DNA of 64,000 nucleotides from Tenodera sinensis (taxonomy: Eukaryota > Arthropoda > Insecta > Mantodea > Mantidae). Both the position numbers and the translations under genes were made by a program. The notes under the pieces were generated by a model. The model did not search any database. It saw only the letters and a program-made list of their open reading frames with translations, and was not told where the DNA came from. Shown here piece by piece: positions 23,129 to 34,464 of this stretch (positions within the stretch are counted from its first letter, which is position 1; each line of letters starts with the position of its first letter). The stretch covers positions 50,571,716-50,635,715 of the forward strand of contig CM060969.1 in NCBI GenBank assembly GCA_030765045.1, read 5' to 3'.

Positions 23129-23571
23129 GTAATAGTAACCGCCTTTTAGAGAGCACCATATTTTTATGTTTTGGCAGTTACATCGCTCTCTCACAACCCC
23201 CAGAATGTCTGGAGGACCACACATGTCGTTGGTTTACGGGTCTCACCGACGTGACCTGGAGAATTATCAAAATAAATTCACCGACCATATCCTCTGATTA
23301 CCAATCAGAGGACATATTACATGCCATGACAAGTCAGCATGTTAGGGGTTAAGAGTTTATAGAGAAATTAGATAAATGGAGAGGTTGGAAAAATAAAGAC
23401 TCCCTAGCCCTCAGGAACCCTAATAGCATCGGGGTCGAAAGAGAACAAGAGATGACCAAGGTAAGGTCAGATAGAAAAGCTACAGTGAGGAGCAAAACAC
23501 CAGTAAGTGGAAGTAAAATGTTCTGCTCAGCTTGGGTACCTTGTGATCGCCATTCACATATCCCCTAGATG
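23129..23571 (+). repeat. Dispersed repeat of ~430 bp, copy 2
   Basis: It is near-identical to 10765-11190. This copy has the insertion CAGAGGACA at about 23305 relative to the other, and otherwise scattered point differences. It is directly preceded (23035-23110) by the segment also found at 725-800. Confidence 0.7.
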
Positions 23572-23667
23572 GTGTATACGCTTTGTTAATTCGAAACTGT
23601 CATTGTTGAGGCATTAGTTCAGTAACACTGGCGGTGTAAGCTTGGTGGTAGTCAGTGCCATAGTGGA

Positions 23668-24057
23668 GTGATGGCGAAATGTCCAGTTCTATGTTCGAGC
23701 TTTGGTTGTGATTACTATAAGAGCCACAAGTTTAAGATGTCAAAACGCAAAATTCGAACAAATTTGTTACAGTTTGTTAAAAAGGTGTGTCTTGAAGTTG
23801 GAGACAATTTTTATGACAGAAAAGATATTGATGAAAAATCCAATAAAGATCAAGCCACAGACTTAAAAGTGAAAAGCACGTGTAATGAAGTAAGAGAACA
23901 AGAGAGAAGCAGTGATTGCATTGCAGTTATTGCGAATGCCAGCAGTAGCAATGACAGTGAATTGCAGACTTCATTAACAACTCCATTTAATGATTGCAAC
24001 GAACTTGACATAGGACACTTTGTGAATCAAGATTTGAGCGATGATGATGCTAATTAG
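23668..24057 (+). CDS. Unrecognised ORF, 129 codons
   Basis: It starts at an ATG in a reasonable context (GTGATGGCGAAATG has a second in-frame Met 3 codons later) and ends at TAG. The product is hydrophilic with an N-terminal Cys cluster (CPVLCSSFGCDYY), a basic stretch (KMSKRKIRTN) and an acidic C-terminus (DLSDDDAN). I know no family for it. It lies inside the 3.1-kb insert and could be a remnant of that element's N-terminal ORF. It could equally be chance. Confidence 0.25.
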   Translation: MMAKCPVLCSSFGCDYYKSHKFKMSKRKIRTNLLQFVKKVCLEVGDNFYDRKDIDEKSNKDQATDLKVKSTCNEVREQERSSDCIAVIANASSSNDSELQTSLTTPFNDCNELDIGHFVNQDLSDDDAN

Positions 24058-24280
24058 GCGAATGTTCGAATTTCGTATCCATAATAGGAGTGTTTTGTAA
24101 ACATTTGATTGGTGAGCCTGTGGCAGTTACAGAGTCTTCTTCCTAGATCGGTGGTAGCTGGTAGTTTAAACTTTATTTCTTTCACTTAAATATTTAGATA
24201 GGCATGTTTTAGCATGAATTTAATTATTCTGAAGTGGTAGTGGACCGGAACCGGCCCCCCTCCCTCCTCCCCCCCTGCAG

Positions 24281-24535
24281 TACAGGAATATGGCTTCCAA
24301 GAGCTTGACCATCCACCCTACAGTCCAGATCTAGCCCCCAGTGACTACTTCCTCTTATCCAAACTGAAGAAAGATATTCAGGGAAATTTGATGATGAAGT
24401 GAAAGCTGCTGTAATGGGACATTTTGCTGATAAAGAACCAGTAAAATACAGTATGATTACGTTGAAAAATAGCATCATTGTCTTATTTGTTTAACTTTAA
24501 AAAGGCAATCAAGCCGGAAAATTTTGGAACCACCC
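24281..24535 (+). pseudogene. Mariner-type transposase, C-terminal part and 3' end
   Basis: With frameshifts it reads YGFQELDHPPYSPDLAPSDYFL, which contains the third catalytic Asp of mariner (D in LAPSDY). The Lys-rich end KLKKDIQGN follows. It closes with CGGAAAATTTTGGAACCACCCTTGTA, a likely terminal repeat of the element. It continues 20640-21150. Confidence 0.65.
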
Positions 24536-24737
24536 TTGTATGTGGTTCAAATATCGGTTATGGCGACCATTTATAAGGTCAATCAATTAATTAATAATTG
24601 ATTGTTTTAAACACAGAAACTGTGTGTGGGCAAAGTTTGAGAAGTAGAATAAGGACTAAAAAATTCAATGTCATAGCCAGGATTTGAACCTTGCATCTTT
24701 TGTTCTATACTCTACATTCTCATACCATGCTCCTGGT

Positions 24738-25010
24738 TCTCTGCTCAGGGGTTGTTGGGTTGTTGTAGTGTTTAACGCCCGCTTTTATTACTACGGCACC
24801 ACAGGCGGTGACACTGATGATACATGGAATGAAGATGGAGCAACGGTGGAATGAGATGGCGGGGGAAACCGGAGCACCCGGAGAAAACCCGCCCTGATGC
24901 CACTTTGTCCACCACGAATACCACATGCGGGTCCCTGGGATCGAACCCGGGCTGCCTAGGTGGTAGGCAAGCGCGCTAACCACTCAGCCACGGCGCCGCC
25001 GGTTCTCTGC
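24738..25010 (-). mobile_element. tRNA-derived SINE, family B, full copy
   Basis: On the minus strand it reads GGCGCCGTGGCTGAGTGG (box A), GGGTTCGATCCCAGG (box B), GCATGTGGTATTCGTGG and CCGGTTTCCCCCGCCAT. It ends GGGCGTTAAACACTACAACA, a common SINE 3' end. The head is closely tRNA-like but the anticodon arm does not fold as a tRNA gene would. Confidence 0.8.
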
Positions 25011-25489
25011 TCACCACTCCACTTCCAGGTTGTGAAGGCTGTCTTCTCCAACCTGGAGGGACTAACCATGTCCCACCCTTTATTACAGCACACCCGAGGT
25101 CTTGGTCTGTTGTGCCACAGAGTTTAGCCTTTTGGGTTTGAAATCATTTAGAATTTGGAATAAAGTACTTATAATACTCTCTGATATCTATGTTTAATAA
25201 AATGGGATTGAAATTTTGTGATATGAATATGTGAAGCAAATCCCAGTTTTCAAAATTTTGGAAGCATTTATTAAAATTGTTTGAAATATTTTTGACATAT
25301 TCCTACACACACAAAGAGATTTTCTTCTCTATAACATGCTTTTGGAACTCAATGTACAGTCTTAAAATCATAACTAACAATTATGTGAAAATGCTGTGTC
25401 CCCTTTAGTTGTGAAGTTTGTTTGGAATGAGGCTGTAGCTGAAAGTTACCATTGAACACTTTATTCTATCCACTATACCCACATCAAAA

Positions 25490-25870
25490 GTACAGTGATG
25501 GTCAAAATTTTTTAGACAGGTATAGCTGCTGTATTTTGGTTACTCCAAAATGCAAAGTTACTCATGTAGTTATCAAACATAAATATGCATTTCACTTCAT
25601 GGCACAGAAAATATAAAACTTATGAATTTAGTTACAATAATACAAAATGCCTGTTCATTAATATTCGGGCAAAAAATATAACTGCAACAAAAATAGAAAG
25701 AATGGAGTTCTTGTAGTAATATTAATATTTTGTGACACTTTCTCTCCTTCAAAGTACTTCAGTTAGCCATCTTGGCATGCTCTCCACGAGCTTGTTTGTG
25801 GTACAATGGGACAATTTTTGCCATTCCTCTTGCAGTCATTTCTTCACATCAGCTTTGGTACTTATTTGAT
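25490..25870 (-). pseudogene. Tc1-like transposase C-terminus with terminal repeat
   Basis: The minus strand reads LQEEWQKLS and TTNKLVESMPRWL, the C-terminal end of Tc1 transposases (LQEEW....LVxSMPRR). It is followed toward 25495 by ACAGTGATGGTCAAAATTTTTTAGAC in + orientation, typical of a Tc1-type inverted terminus. The rest of the element (25870-26117) is not readable. Confidence 0.55.
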
Positions 25871-26130
25871 GTTTCAATATGTTATATTCAGAGCTAGGAC
25901 AAATATCCACTGAGCAGGGAATCAACGTAACTACCACTCTACCTAGTACACGTGACGTCATACTGAATACACGGATCCAGGGGTATACAGTAGTTCGACT
26001 ACAGTACTGACAGTGTAGAGTTGATCGCTCTGTGTTTGCATTCTGTTGTGCACTATGCAAAGTTCAGTATGTCAGAATCATCACGTGCTGACACATTGAA
26101 AACGTCCGTGGAAGAAGTTGGTACAAATAA

Positions 26131-26581
26131 AGTAAGAACAAATTAGAAACTAAAAACTTCACTTATTTTAGTAATGTTGCAGTTCTTTTTGCACAAAACT
26201 GACCCAGGGTTTCAAGTTGTCTCCAACTCATTCTCAAAGCTATACAAACAAATTCGTTACCAAAGCTACAATCTTTCATTTTTTTCTGAAAACAAAAAAA
26301 CAAATACTGATATTCAATTTTTATTTACCAATCTCTGAAAACAAAAATTTATAAATACAATCTATAGATGGTAATTCGAAGTTCATAACACGGTTCCTGT
26401 TTTTTAAAATAAAATTTTTTTCCCAAACCATTGAGAATGAGTTGGAGACAACTTGAAACCCTGGGTCAGTTTTGTGCAAAAGGAACTGCAACATTACTAA
26501 GATAAGTGAAGTTTTTAGTTTCTAATTTGTTCTTACTTTAGAATCTTGTTGCTTCACTGTTAATAGCTTCAATTTTTCTTA
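26131..26581. mobile_element. Foldback element with 13-bp TSD, long copy
   Basis: Inverted arms of roughly 150 bp (left from AGTAAGAACAAATTAGAAAC through GACCCAGGGTTTCAAG; right is its complement) surround an AT-rich centre. The identical 13-bp repeat TTGGTACAAATAA flanks it at 26118-26130 and 26582-26594. The asymmetric extra block (TTCAATTTTTCTTATT side) is at the right end, so this copy is reversed relative to 18597-18851. Confidence 0.75.
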
Positions 26582-26654
26582 TTGGTACAAATAATTTTAC
26601 ACTGAACGGAGAAAACACAATGTTTATACAATTTTTGGCAATACATGTATACAT

Positions 26655-27446
26655 ATACTACATATAGTAAGTAGAGGAAGTATTGTATTCCCCCAAAAAT
26701 TCAATGTTGAGGTTTCACCCGAAATATGTTTTGAGGCCCCCTGAATAAAAAAAAGCATTTTTAGAAAAAGGTCCATCTGTATGTGTCTGTAGGCAGCAAG
26801 GCTCAAAAGCGAAAAGTCGGTAAAAAACCAAAGTTGGTATTTAAGTTTAATGTCTTTCAATGATGCAACACGAAGATTTTGTTTTCGAAAATTTGTATTT
26901 TCTTGAAAATGGCTCTAACAATTTTGATTAAAACGTCATATGTTTAAGATATCTGTATGGCAAATGAAATGTACGTTTTGAATTTTCTGATTATAGCCTA
27001 TGTAGTCCTGTTTACTCTGGATGACTTTTGAATAACTCATAAACCGTAAGCGATAAACCAGATCTTACTATACAAAAAAATGTAGATCTTGCTTAAACAC
27101 ACAAGTTATGTCCAAATAATTTTTTTTGTAGAGTGAACCATTTTTAAGATATTTCTTGTTATTTGTGTGAGTTTTGTAAAACAAACTTCTGTCAAATGGA
27201 ACATTGCTATCCATTTTTATATATTGGTCGTGCTAAGAGAACGGAATTTGAAAGGTTTAAAAGATTTGACTATCACTCGAAATCTACTGTATTCCTATAT
27301 TCCCCTTGCACTTACAACGAAATAAGCAATACAATAATTTCTGGAAATGTTTATCTCAACTAACACGAAGAAGATACAGGAATAAGAGTTTGTAAGAATG
27401 GTTAGTACAAGAGTAGAGAAAGTCATTTGAGTGCAATACATCAGAT
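26655..27446 (+). mobile_element. HINE-like element without microsatellite expansion
   Basis: The left palindrome variant CTACATATAGTAAGTAGAGGAAG matches the variant at 1700. The core is recognisable, and the right end is AGTAGAGAAAGT, then TCATTTGAGTGCAATACATCAGATT. The (GT)n site is reduced to TCTGTATGTGTCTGTAG. Confidence 0.6.
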
Positions 27447-27524
27447 TTTTAAAAATTAGATTTGCTGTTACACCCCTGACTGTGATGTTTACAGTTCCTG
27501 GTTACCTGTGTCACCCCGTTCCCT

Positions 27525-28420
27525 TCACTGCACTATCCATATATACTCACAGCACACACACATTACAAGCAAAAGGATATTTGTTCTAGCTCTAGTTATA
27601 TTCCAGCATAGCGTATCCCACAGATTCTCTATAGGATTAATGTCCAGCCTCTGTGATGGAAGGTTCATAACTTTAGGAAAATTGTACAACAACCATAGCC
27701 ATACATTATGGGCTGTATGTTTGGGGTCGTTGTCCTGATAAAATTTAAAGTAGTCTCCTATACCCATACTTTCTGCACTTTTCTTCAGGTTATTTTTTAA
27801 AATAAAATCTGAAGATACTGACAGCAGTCCACGTTTCTGTCTATAAAAATGACCTTACCTACTCCTTTAGCTGACATGCAACCCCATACTATTACATATC
27901 CCTTTTCATGCTTTGTTGTTGCCTGCATACTCCTTTCTTCAAACTCTTTATTGGGTTGTCTCGAAACCATGATGCACCCATCTGAGTCAGAAACATTGAA
28001 TTTCGATTCATTAGAAAATTACATTCTTCCACCAGTCCATGTCTTTGTCAATATACTCCTTAGCAAAATGTTGCCTCTTGATCCTATTTACTTTGTTGAC
28101 ATATGACATAGGGCTTTCTTCTTATAGTTTGCCCATGGTAATCATCTCTAAGTAATACCCTCCATATTGTACTTGGACTGATCTTTCTGAACTCACTTTC
28201 TGCCTCAGCAGCAGTAATCGTAGTTGCAGAAACACGGGCATTTTTGTTGACTTTCCTTATTACTACACTCTCTTCTCTCCCAGTAAGGACTCTTGGATGA
28301 CCAGTCTGGGGCAAATTCTCAATTCTGACTTTAAATTTGTATGAGCAGATGTCATCAACAGGACTTTTCTTCACATTTTTCCTTTTTTATGGTGGAATCT
28401 TTGCTCAAATGTACTGTTCT
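27525..28420 (-). pseudogene. Tc1-like transposase, nearly full, inactivated
   Basis: Reading leftward from about 28420: an HTH part (IENLPQTGHPRVLTGREE, VSATTITAAEAESEF, STIWRVLLRDDYHG), FSNESKFNVSDSDG (first catalytic site) and VIVWGCMSAKG. QDNDPKHTAHNVWLWLL (second catalytic Asp) and LDINPIENLWD (third acidic residue) follow. In the first site the usual Asp of FSDE is Asn. Frameshifts and stops separate the blocks. Tc1 transposases cut and paste their own element at TA sites, but this copy cannot. Confidence 0.8.
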
Positions 28421-28819
28421 TTCCTTGGTGTCCCATTTCACTCCTGAAGTTTGTGTCTGCCTTGTGGGTGAGAAAGGCATTGACTGGGATCTCCCAGCAC
28501 CACAAATAACAAGTGTAAAGCATGATTTGGGTTTGTAAACACCCCAGTCCAAAAAATAGGAACAGCAAATCTTCGCATCTCACAGCAAGTAACAGGATTA
28601 CCACTACCTCAAATCATCTACAAATTGCAATTGCATTATTAGAGTACATATGAAGGGCATAGAATTCAGAGTTTAGCAATTTCAAATTATCACCGGCTTT
28701 TTCTTTAATAAGATGGAGATTGCATGTACAGACCATGCCTGTCTGAAAAGTTTTGACTGTTGCTGTATGTGGGCATGGAATTTCAAACCCATTATATGGC
28801 AACAAACTCTTTAAAAGCC

Positions 28820-28985
28820 TATCACTTTACTTACTGTATTCTACAATCTACTGTATCCTACTGCGTAAATGTGAATTGAAAGTATTTGGAACAAAGAGAA
28901 GTAGCTACAGTAATAATATTTTGTAAGAATAGTTTGCAGAAAAGAGAGTAGAGAATGTCATATGAATGCAACACATCCAATGCTT
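28820..28985 (+). mobile_element. Diverged HINE-like 3' end
   Basis: Only the last ~160 bp is recognisable: TTTTGTAAGAATAG, AGAGTAGAGAATGTCATATG and GAATGCAACACATCCAATG, matching the terminal block of the full copies with several changes. It ends ~100 bp before the dynein acceptor at 29091. Confidence 0.4.
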
Positions 28986-29091
28986 TTTTTTTAATTCCTC
29001 CAAATCCGAGATTTAGTGAATATTAGTCTGTAAGTGTAAGCAATGCTGACATTTTTCACTTATATTGTTTTAAAATTTCTGCATGTTATAG

Positions 29092-29259
29092 GTTATTGGT
29101 TTTCTAAAAGGTCCTTGGCTTGAAACCATCACCAATAATTTTGATATGTGTCTAAGAGAAGTTGGTAAAGGATGGTATGATTACCATGAAAGGAGATATA
29201 ATGTTTATGAAAAGTCTAAGCTGCATAGAATGATGAACCTCACTGTGCAAAGAATGCAG
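29092..29259 (+). CDS. Axonemal dynein heavy chain, internal exon, 2nd seen
   Basis: The acceptor is GTTATAG and the donor CAG|GTGAGT, both phase 0, with 56 codons. The peptide begins VIGFLKGPWLETITNNFDMC and includes GWYDYHERRYNVYEKSKLHR. It follows a 9.5-kb intron filled with transposons. The stem of axonemal dynein heavy chains binds intermediate and light chains and links the motor to the doublet microtubule; this exon belongs to that non-motor region. Confidence 0.75.
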
Positions 29260-30120
29260 GTGAGTATCTTTTACTTACTTTTATGTTTATGTCCTATATT
29301 TTGCACAGATTCATAGAAGTGTAAATACCCAGTAGATATACCATACCACTGCAGTTTGTGGATCTTATAATGAGTTTAGTCAAATCTGAAAGAGTTACTC
29401 TAACTTCAGGTTGTAGAATAAGTCTGAAATTATGAAAATGATGTTTAAAATAAAACACACCTAATTTTTCACATTCTGATTCTGTTGTAAAGTTTGTCAG
29501 AAACAGTACCATAATTTGTTATATAATTTACATTAATATAACAACTTAAGAGAACAAATTATACAGCAATGATTACTTAAATCATTTATATATATTTACA
29601 ATAGGTATTTACAAAATTATAACATACATGTATTCTTTGGGAGATAGTATGATTTCATGGCCTTTCTGATTATGTTGACATTGCAGGTAAATGAACTATC
29701 CCATATTCACATCCACAAACTTAATCCTCCCTCCTATATTGCATACTTTTAAGGTCTAGGCTGCTCGCATTTTCACACCCTTAAACTTAGCAATACTTTG
29801 GTTAATACAGATATAAAATATAGTCAAACCTACGTGATTTTTACCACCTCAATAATCATCCTCTTACTTTGAGAGGAAGAACTTACCAACAGTAAGTTTG
29901 TTGGCACAAATAAATAATAATCCTCTTACTTATTTATATTGCATATGTTATAATAAGAAGAATAAAGCACTGGAGTCAGTAAAACTTTCGTTGTAATGAT
30001 GATCAAAGATATTATGTGGAGAGTCACTGAATCTTAATACACGTTCTGCAAGATAAACAGAGTAACCCATGCTCAAATCAATAATTACCCATAAAAATCA
30101 CAGTGGCTAACTTGAATAAG
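29260..30120. other. Intron sequence; only a SINE-A tail fragment at 29887-29925
   Basis: AT-rich intron. The fragment ACCAACAGTAAGTTTGTTGG with CACAAATAAATAATAA is the terminal hairpin and tail of SINE family A without its body. Nothing else is recognised. Confidence 0.5.
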
Positions 30121-30126
30121 TGTTTG

Positions 30127-30435
30127 AGAGATAGAATCGGAACTGAAAAATTCAATGCCAAAGCTGGAATTTGAACCACAGACCCTCCACTCACCAGGTG
30201 GGTGTTCTAACCACTAAGCTACTGTGACAACCTGCGAGAATGACAGTAAATTCTCCAACAGACTCATATTTCTCCTGGAAAGCCAGGGCATCTCACATCA
30301 GAGACAATTACCCCAAGGGCGACTCGCTCTATTGTAAGTACTCTATGTGCTGGGATTGCATAAATTTCAGATGGTAATTATTATTTAAAAACACCAACAG
30401 TAAGTTTGTTGGCATAAATAAATAATAATTGAACA
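30127..30435 (-). mobile_element. SINE family A, minus copy ending in a forward tail piece
   Basis: The minus strand carries box B (GGTTCAAATTCC), a box A-like stretch and the long 5' part (CTCTGATGTGAGATGC..., AAATTTATGCAATCC). At its left-facing 5' limit (about 30388) it is abutted by AACACCAACAGTAAGTTTGTTGGCATAAATAAATAA in + orientation, so the tail is joined in the wrong orientation. The same oddity occurs at 49722-49945. Confidence 0.65.
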
Positions 30436-30975
30436 AGTGTGTTGATTCTGAAATTGAAAAAAATTGGAAAATAGCAGGGGTATAGCTACATGTTAGTACA
30501 CTGAGTGTTCCCCTTATTTTTCTGTTTAGTTGTTTTATATTTATTTTATTTTGTAATAGTTTTAATGCAGGATAATTATTTTATACACATCATTTAGCAC
30601 TGATTTTTTTTGTAGATCATACTGTTGAGCAGCTATATTTAGCTAAAATAGCAAACACAAAATTTAGAAGTCGATCTGTTCTGTTCTAAAACAGCAGCGC
30701 ACACTAGACGAGTCAGCGTTTCACTGCCTGCATGTTATATGGCTAGTACACCCTCCCTACAAAGCCTTCACCTATCTGCTGTCTGCCGCTCTCACCTCGG
30801 CAAGCCCCTCACATATCCATCTGTATATGCTGCACTCATTAAAATTTGCTAAAACAATAATATAAATTTATTGATCAATATCACATAATTTGGAAAGATA
30901 ATAGGAAATTGCTTTAATATAATGTCTGTCACCTTTATCGCTAATGTGAGAGTCCTAGTTATAGCGTTCCCATTT

Positions 30976-31774
30976 TTACTCTCTCTACTGATAAGTAGAG
31001 GAAGTATTGTTTTCACCCAAATATTTGATGTCAAGATTTCGCTGGAAATATATGTTTCCAGACCCCCTGAATCCAAAAAATGCATTTTTAGAAAAAAAGT
31101 CTGTGTGTGTCTGTGTGTCAGTCTGTGAACAGCATAACTCAAAAAAGAAAAGTCGCTTAAAAACCAAAGTTGGTATTTAAGTTTAATGTCTTTCAAGGAT
31201 GTGACATGAAGATTTTGAAGAAAATTGGTTCACCCTGAAGTACCCTTTACGTGGAAAACTTTTTGAAAATTTTGATTTTCTTAAAAATGACTCTAATAAT
31301 TTTGATTAAAATGTCACTATTTGAGATATATGTCCTATTTACTCTGAATGACTTGCATAACTGGTAAACCATAAGAGATAGGCCAAATCTTAGTATACAA
31401 AAAATGTAGATCTTGCTAAAACACACAATTTATGTCTGAATAAATTTTTTTGGAGGGTGAACCATTTCGGAGATATTCCTTGTTATTTGTATAAGTTTTG
31501 GAGAACTTATACTTCTGTCAAATGAAACATCGCTATTCATTTTTTTATTTGTTCCTTGCAAAGAGAATGGAATTTGAAAGGTCTAAAAGATTTGACTATC
31601 ACTCAAAGCCTACTGTATATTCCCTTTTTCCTGTTGCACGTGTAAGAAAGCGAGCAATAAGGTAATTTCTGCTACTGTTCATCTCAACTAACATGAAGAA
31701 GATAGAAGAATAATAGTTTGTAAGAATGGTTAATACAAGAGTAGAGAAAGTCATGTGAGTGCAACACATCAAAT
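30976..31774 (+). mobile_element. HINE-like element, internally shortened
   Basis: It has the left motif ACTCTCTCTACTGATAAGTAG, the core and a right end AGTAGAGAAAGTCATGTGAGTGCAACACATCAAATTT. The (GT)n tract is short (about 31100-31118), and a ~40-bp piece of the core near 31325 is missing. Confidence 0.6.
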
Positions 31775-31981
31775 TTTTTATATTAACATTAGTATTATTA
31801 GACTGATGTCAGATATTCATTTTTAAACTACATGCTGATTTTTCAATAAAAAGTATTCCTTTTCTATAAACTTGTTATAAGTTTGTTTTGGATGTGCATT
31901 TACAAAATATTTACAATTAAGTTACTTCATGAAATATTACTGCAACAATATGAATTAACTTGAAATTAATATTTTTTTCAG

Positions 31982-32197
31982 GGAGCACTAAGAAGCTTGG
32001 TTATATGCTCTTTGAACAGCTACACAAACCGTATAGAAACACCATGTTTAGTATGCCGAGAGTGTCCTGATGATTTTGTATGGGGTAGTGATTTGGTTAA
32101 CTCTCAGTTCCCACCAATTGCACCAGCATTATTTATGCTTTACCTACAATTGGATGAACAGAGTGTATTCTATTCAACAGATCCTGCAAAATTTGAG
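31982..32197 (+). CDS. Axonemal dynein heavy chain, internal exon, 3rd seen
   Basis: The acceptor is TTTTTTTCAG and the donor GAG|GTACAT. The exon is phase 0 at both ends, with 72 codons. The peptide begins GALRSLVICSLNSYTNRIET and ends STDPAKFE. The pattern LRxLVxxSLxxY plus a later FxxPxxFE-like end is usual in the stem of axonemal heavy chains. A foldback element arm starts ~40 bp downstream. The following 14.4-kb intron contains the intact Gypsy element in antisense. Confidence 0.8.
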
Positions 32198-32234
32198 GTA
32201 CATGTTATTAGTGTTAAGATAATTTGTCCATGTT

Positions 32235-32420
32235 TAATTAAGGAAATTGAATTAATTAAGGAAATTGAAGCTATTAACAGTGAAGCAACAAGATTCTAAA
32301 GTAAAAACAAATTAGAAACTAAAAACTTCACTTATCTTAGTAATGTTGCAAGTTCTTGTTGCAAAACTGACTCAAGTTTCAAGTTGACTTCAACTCATTC
32401 TCAAAGCTATACAAACCATG
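32235..32420. mobile_element. Foldback family, single arm
   Basis: TAATTAAGGAAATTGAAGC, the block AACAGTGAAGCAACAAGATTC, the arm ACAAATTAGAAACTAAAAAC and the loop stretch CAACTCATTCTCAAAGCTAT are all present. The second, inverted arm is missing. The opening TTAAGGAAATTGAA block is duplicated. Confidence 0.6.
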
Positions 32421-33365
32421 TTTGTTTTTCTCACGTACGGAAGTTTAAGTTTACACACTTGTGAAAGATGCACATTTTTTTGTATAAGGAAAACATTTTA
32501 TATTATACCTATTCAACACTATATTTGATGAATTGCAGAAAATCAGTTTACATACAAAATAAATATCATTGTGGTGTCTTTGTAGGATACTGATGTAGCT
32601 CCTTTTTGCTTGTTTGTTTAGTTTGACTACTTCCATATTCAGAAAATTGTGCTCTATCTTAGGATTAAACAATTGTATCTCTAGTACCTATAATGAATGA
32701 ATGAATATTTGTTTCTTGTCTCTCACAATTAAACAACTACCAATAGTACAATTTATTCCCCTCTTGGAGTTGCTTATTTTTAACACTTCCCCTTATAATT
32801 AACTTTTTGTTTTATATATAATGGGTAAGTGTATTCTTACTTTTACGCTCAACTTTCATTCTGCATGGTGTGGATAGCGACTGTGAACCAAACCATATGC
32901 AGTTCCATGTGCGTTGTGATCTGGCAGTGACAGTTCAGTTGTGATTTGATTAGACAGATAAGGTTGTGTTGCTCTAAATTTGTGCAATAGTGGCTTAAGT
33001 ATAATGTTAGTGCTACGCTAGCCGTTGTATGTATAGTAGGCCTAGAAAGAACCGGTACGTTTGACCAAATGGCTCATCATTTATTGTGTGTATTTCAATA
33101 TATAGTGATCATCAGTAATTAGTTTACATCGTAATTTGTTCATTAAAGCATATTGTGCTAGTAAGATTATGAGTAACAAAGGCACACAAGGCTTGTGTAA
33201 GTTCTAGAGAGATTTGTGTTGTGTAGGTGCTCAAGATCAAACTTGGTTAACGTCGAGTCACGTTATAATGGATTTTTGTGGAAATTGTGTTTTCCAAGTG
33301 CAATAGTGGTGTTATCCTAGCATTCTCAGATAGTGATAAACGTTTAAGAGTAAGATCTTTTACGG

Positions 33366-34257
33366 TTGTGTGTATTTAGCTGGAATAACCTACCTGCTAT
33401 GGCTCTTCTTGTGGCCAATGGTATCTGGCCAATAGATTTACAAGTTCGCCTATATGGTGCTTACTATTGGCTAAAGAAAAGCAATCAACAAAAGATAGAA
33501 GATATAGGAAAACGATGCTATATGAAAAGACAAATAAGGGCTGAGTTAATATCCTTATGGCAGTCAGAATGGGATAAACTGCAAACTGGGAGACGCACCT
33601 ATATGTTTTACCCTAATATACGAGAAAGGTTACGACTAAAGCACCTAAATCCCTTACAAGCTGCATTACACTATATTATGGGCCATGGGCCATATGGCAC
33701 TTACTTAAAATGTTTTTGTATCATCAACTCTGAAATGTGCACCAGATGCAATACAGAAGATACTCCTGAGCATGTAATGTTTAACTGTCAGAAATACAGT
33801 GAAATAGCACAATCTAACAGGGAAAAGCTCATGTACCTCACTTTATCGGAAATGGTCAGGAATAAGGAAAATCTAAATACTTTAAATGAGTTAGCAACTC
33901 AAATCAGTATAGCAGAAAGATCTTTAAGACAAACTGAACAAGAAAGAAATCTAAGAAATTTTTATACACCTCCAGCGACTGTTGTAGCACCATCCCATCG
34001 ATCGTTAAGATTGTCAAACCAACTGTAAGCAGAAAGGAGAAGAACGAGGCCAAAACGACAGCCTCATGAGACTTGGACAGCCTACCAGAGACAAATAGCA
34101 GCGGCTAGGGAACAATAAACTGCATGAATACTATGAGATCACATATAACTGTACAATATCACTAATTTTCCTTATTGTTATTTAGTTTAATTTAGGTTAG
34201 TAACTTCTGCACATTCTATTGTGAACAAATTGTAATAAATAAGTTTAAATAAATCAA
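33366..34257 (+). pseudogene. R1/I-like LINE ORF2 C-terminal part with Zn finger
   Basis: One open frame to 34028 encodes GAYYWLKKSNQQKIEDIGKR, WDKLQTGRRTYMFYPNIRER, LNPLQAALHYIMGHGPYGTY and the finger CTRCNTEDTPEHVMFNC. This is the C-terminal region of R1/TRAS/I-type LINE proteins, with C-x2-C...H-x4-C. A 3' untranslated part follows to about 34257 (ends AATAAGTTTAAATAAATC). The preceding 32820-33365 is non-coding and may be its 5' UTR after an internal deletion. The frame is intact over ~220 codons, so the copy is fairly young. A retained host gene is less likely. Confidence 0.65.
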
Positions 34258-34464
34258 AATATCCGCACACTACGTCCAGATATAAGAAATTAGGTATCTG
34301 GACATAGCTGGCAGATATTATTTTATTTTATTTTTTTGCTATGCTAGCCAATTAGAAGACAAAGTGTGATTAGCAGTAACAGGTGTTCTCATTTGTTACA
34401 ATAATGATGATAACCCCATTTTTAAGTTTTTCTTTTGGGGCTAAGCGCTGGAAGTCCCAAAGGA

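Larger units (their letters stand above)
21150..24280. mobile_element. 3.1-kb insert with G-rich left and C-rich right ends (possible hAT-type element)
   Basis: The insert begins CAGGCATAGATCC followed by a run of about 20 G (21155-21175) and GCCAGGGGACCTGGGCCCCC. It ends CCGGCCCCCCTCCCTCCTCC...CCCTG next to the resuming mariner codons. CAGG...CCTG ends with G-run subtermini are seen in many non-autonomous hAT elements, but I could not define matching terminal repeats or a clean 8-bp duplication (nearest: CTGTAGCA and CTGCAGTA). It contains a microsatellite, a SINE-B copy, the second dispersed repeat and a 129-codon ORF. Confidence 0.4.

Noticed and set aside
26040..26117. A start of a coding exon (MSESSRADTLKTSVEEVG)
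   Set aside because: It is only ~20 codons before the foldback insertion, does not resume at 26595, and has no recognised relative.
33366..34028. A domesticated host gene from the 220-codon frame
   Set aside because: The motifs and 3' finger match LINE ORF2 ends and it sits among other LINE debris; no exon structure is evident.
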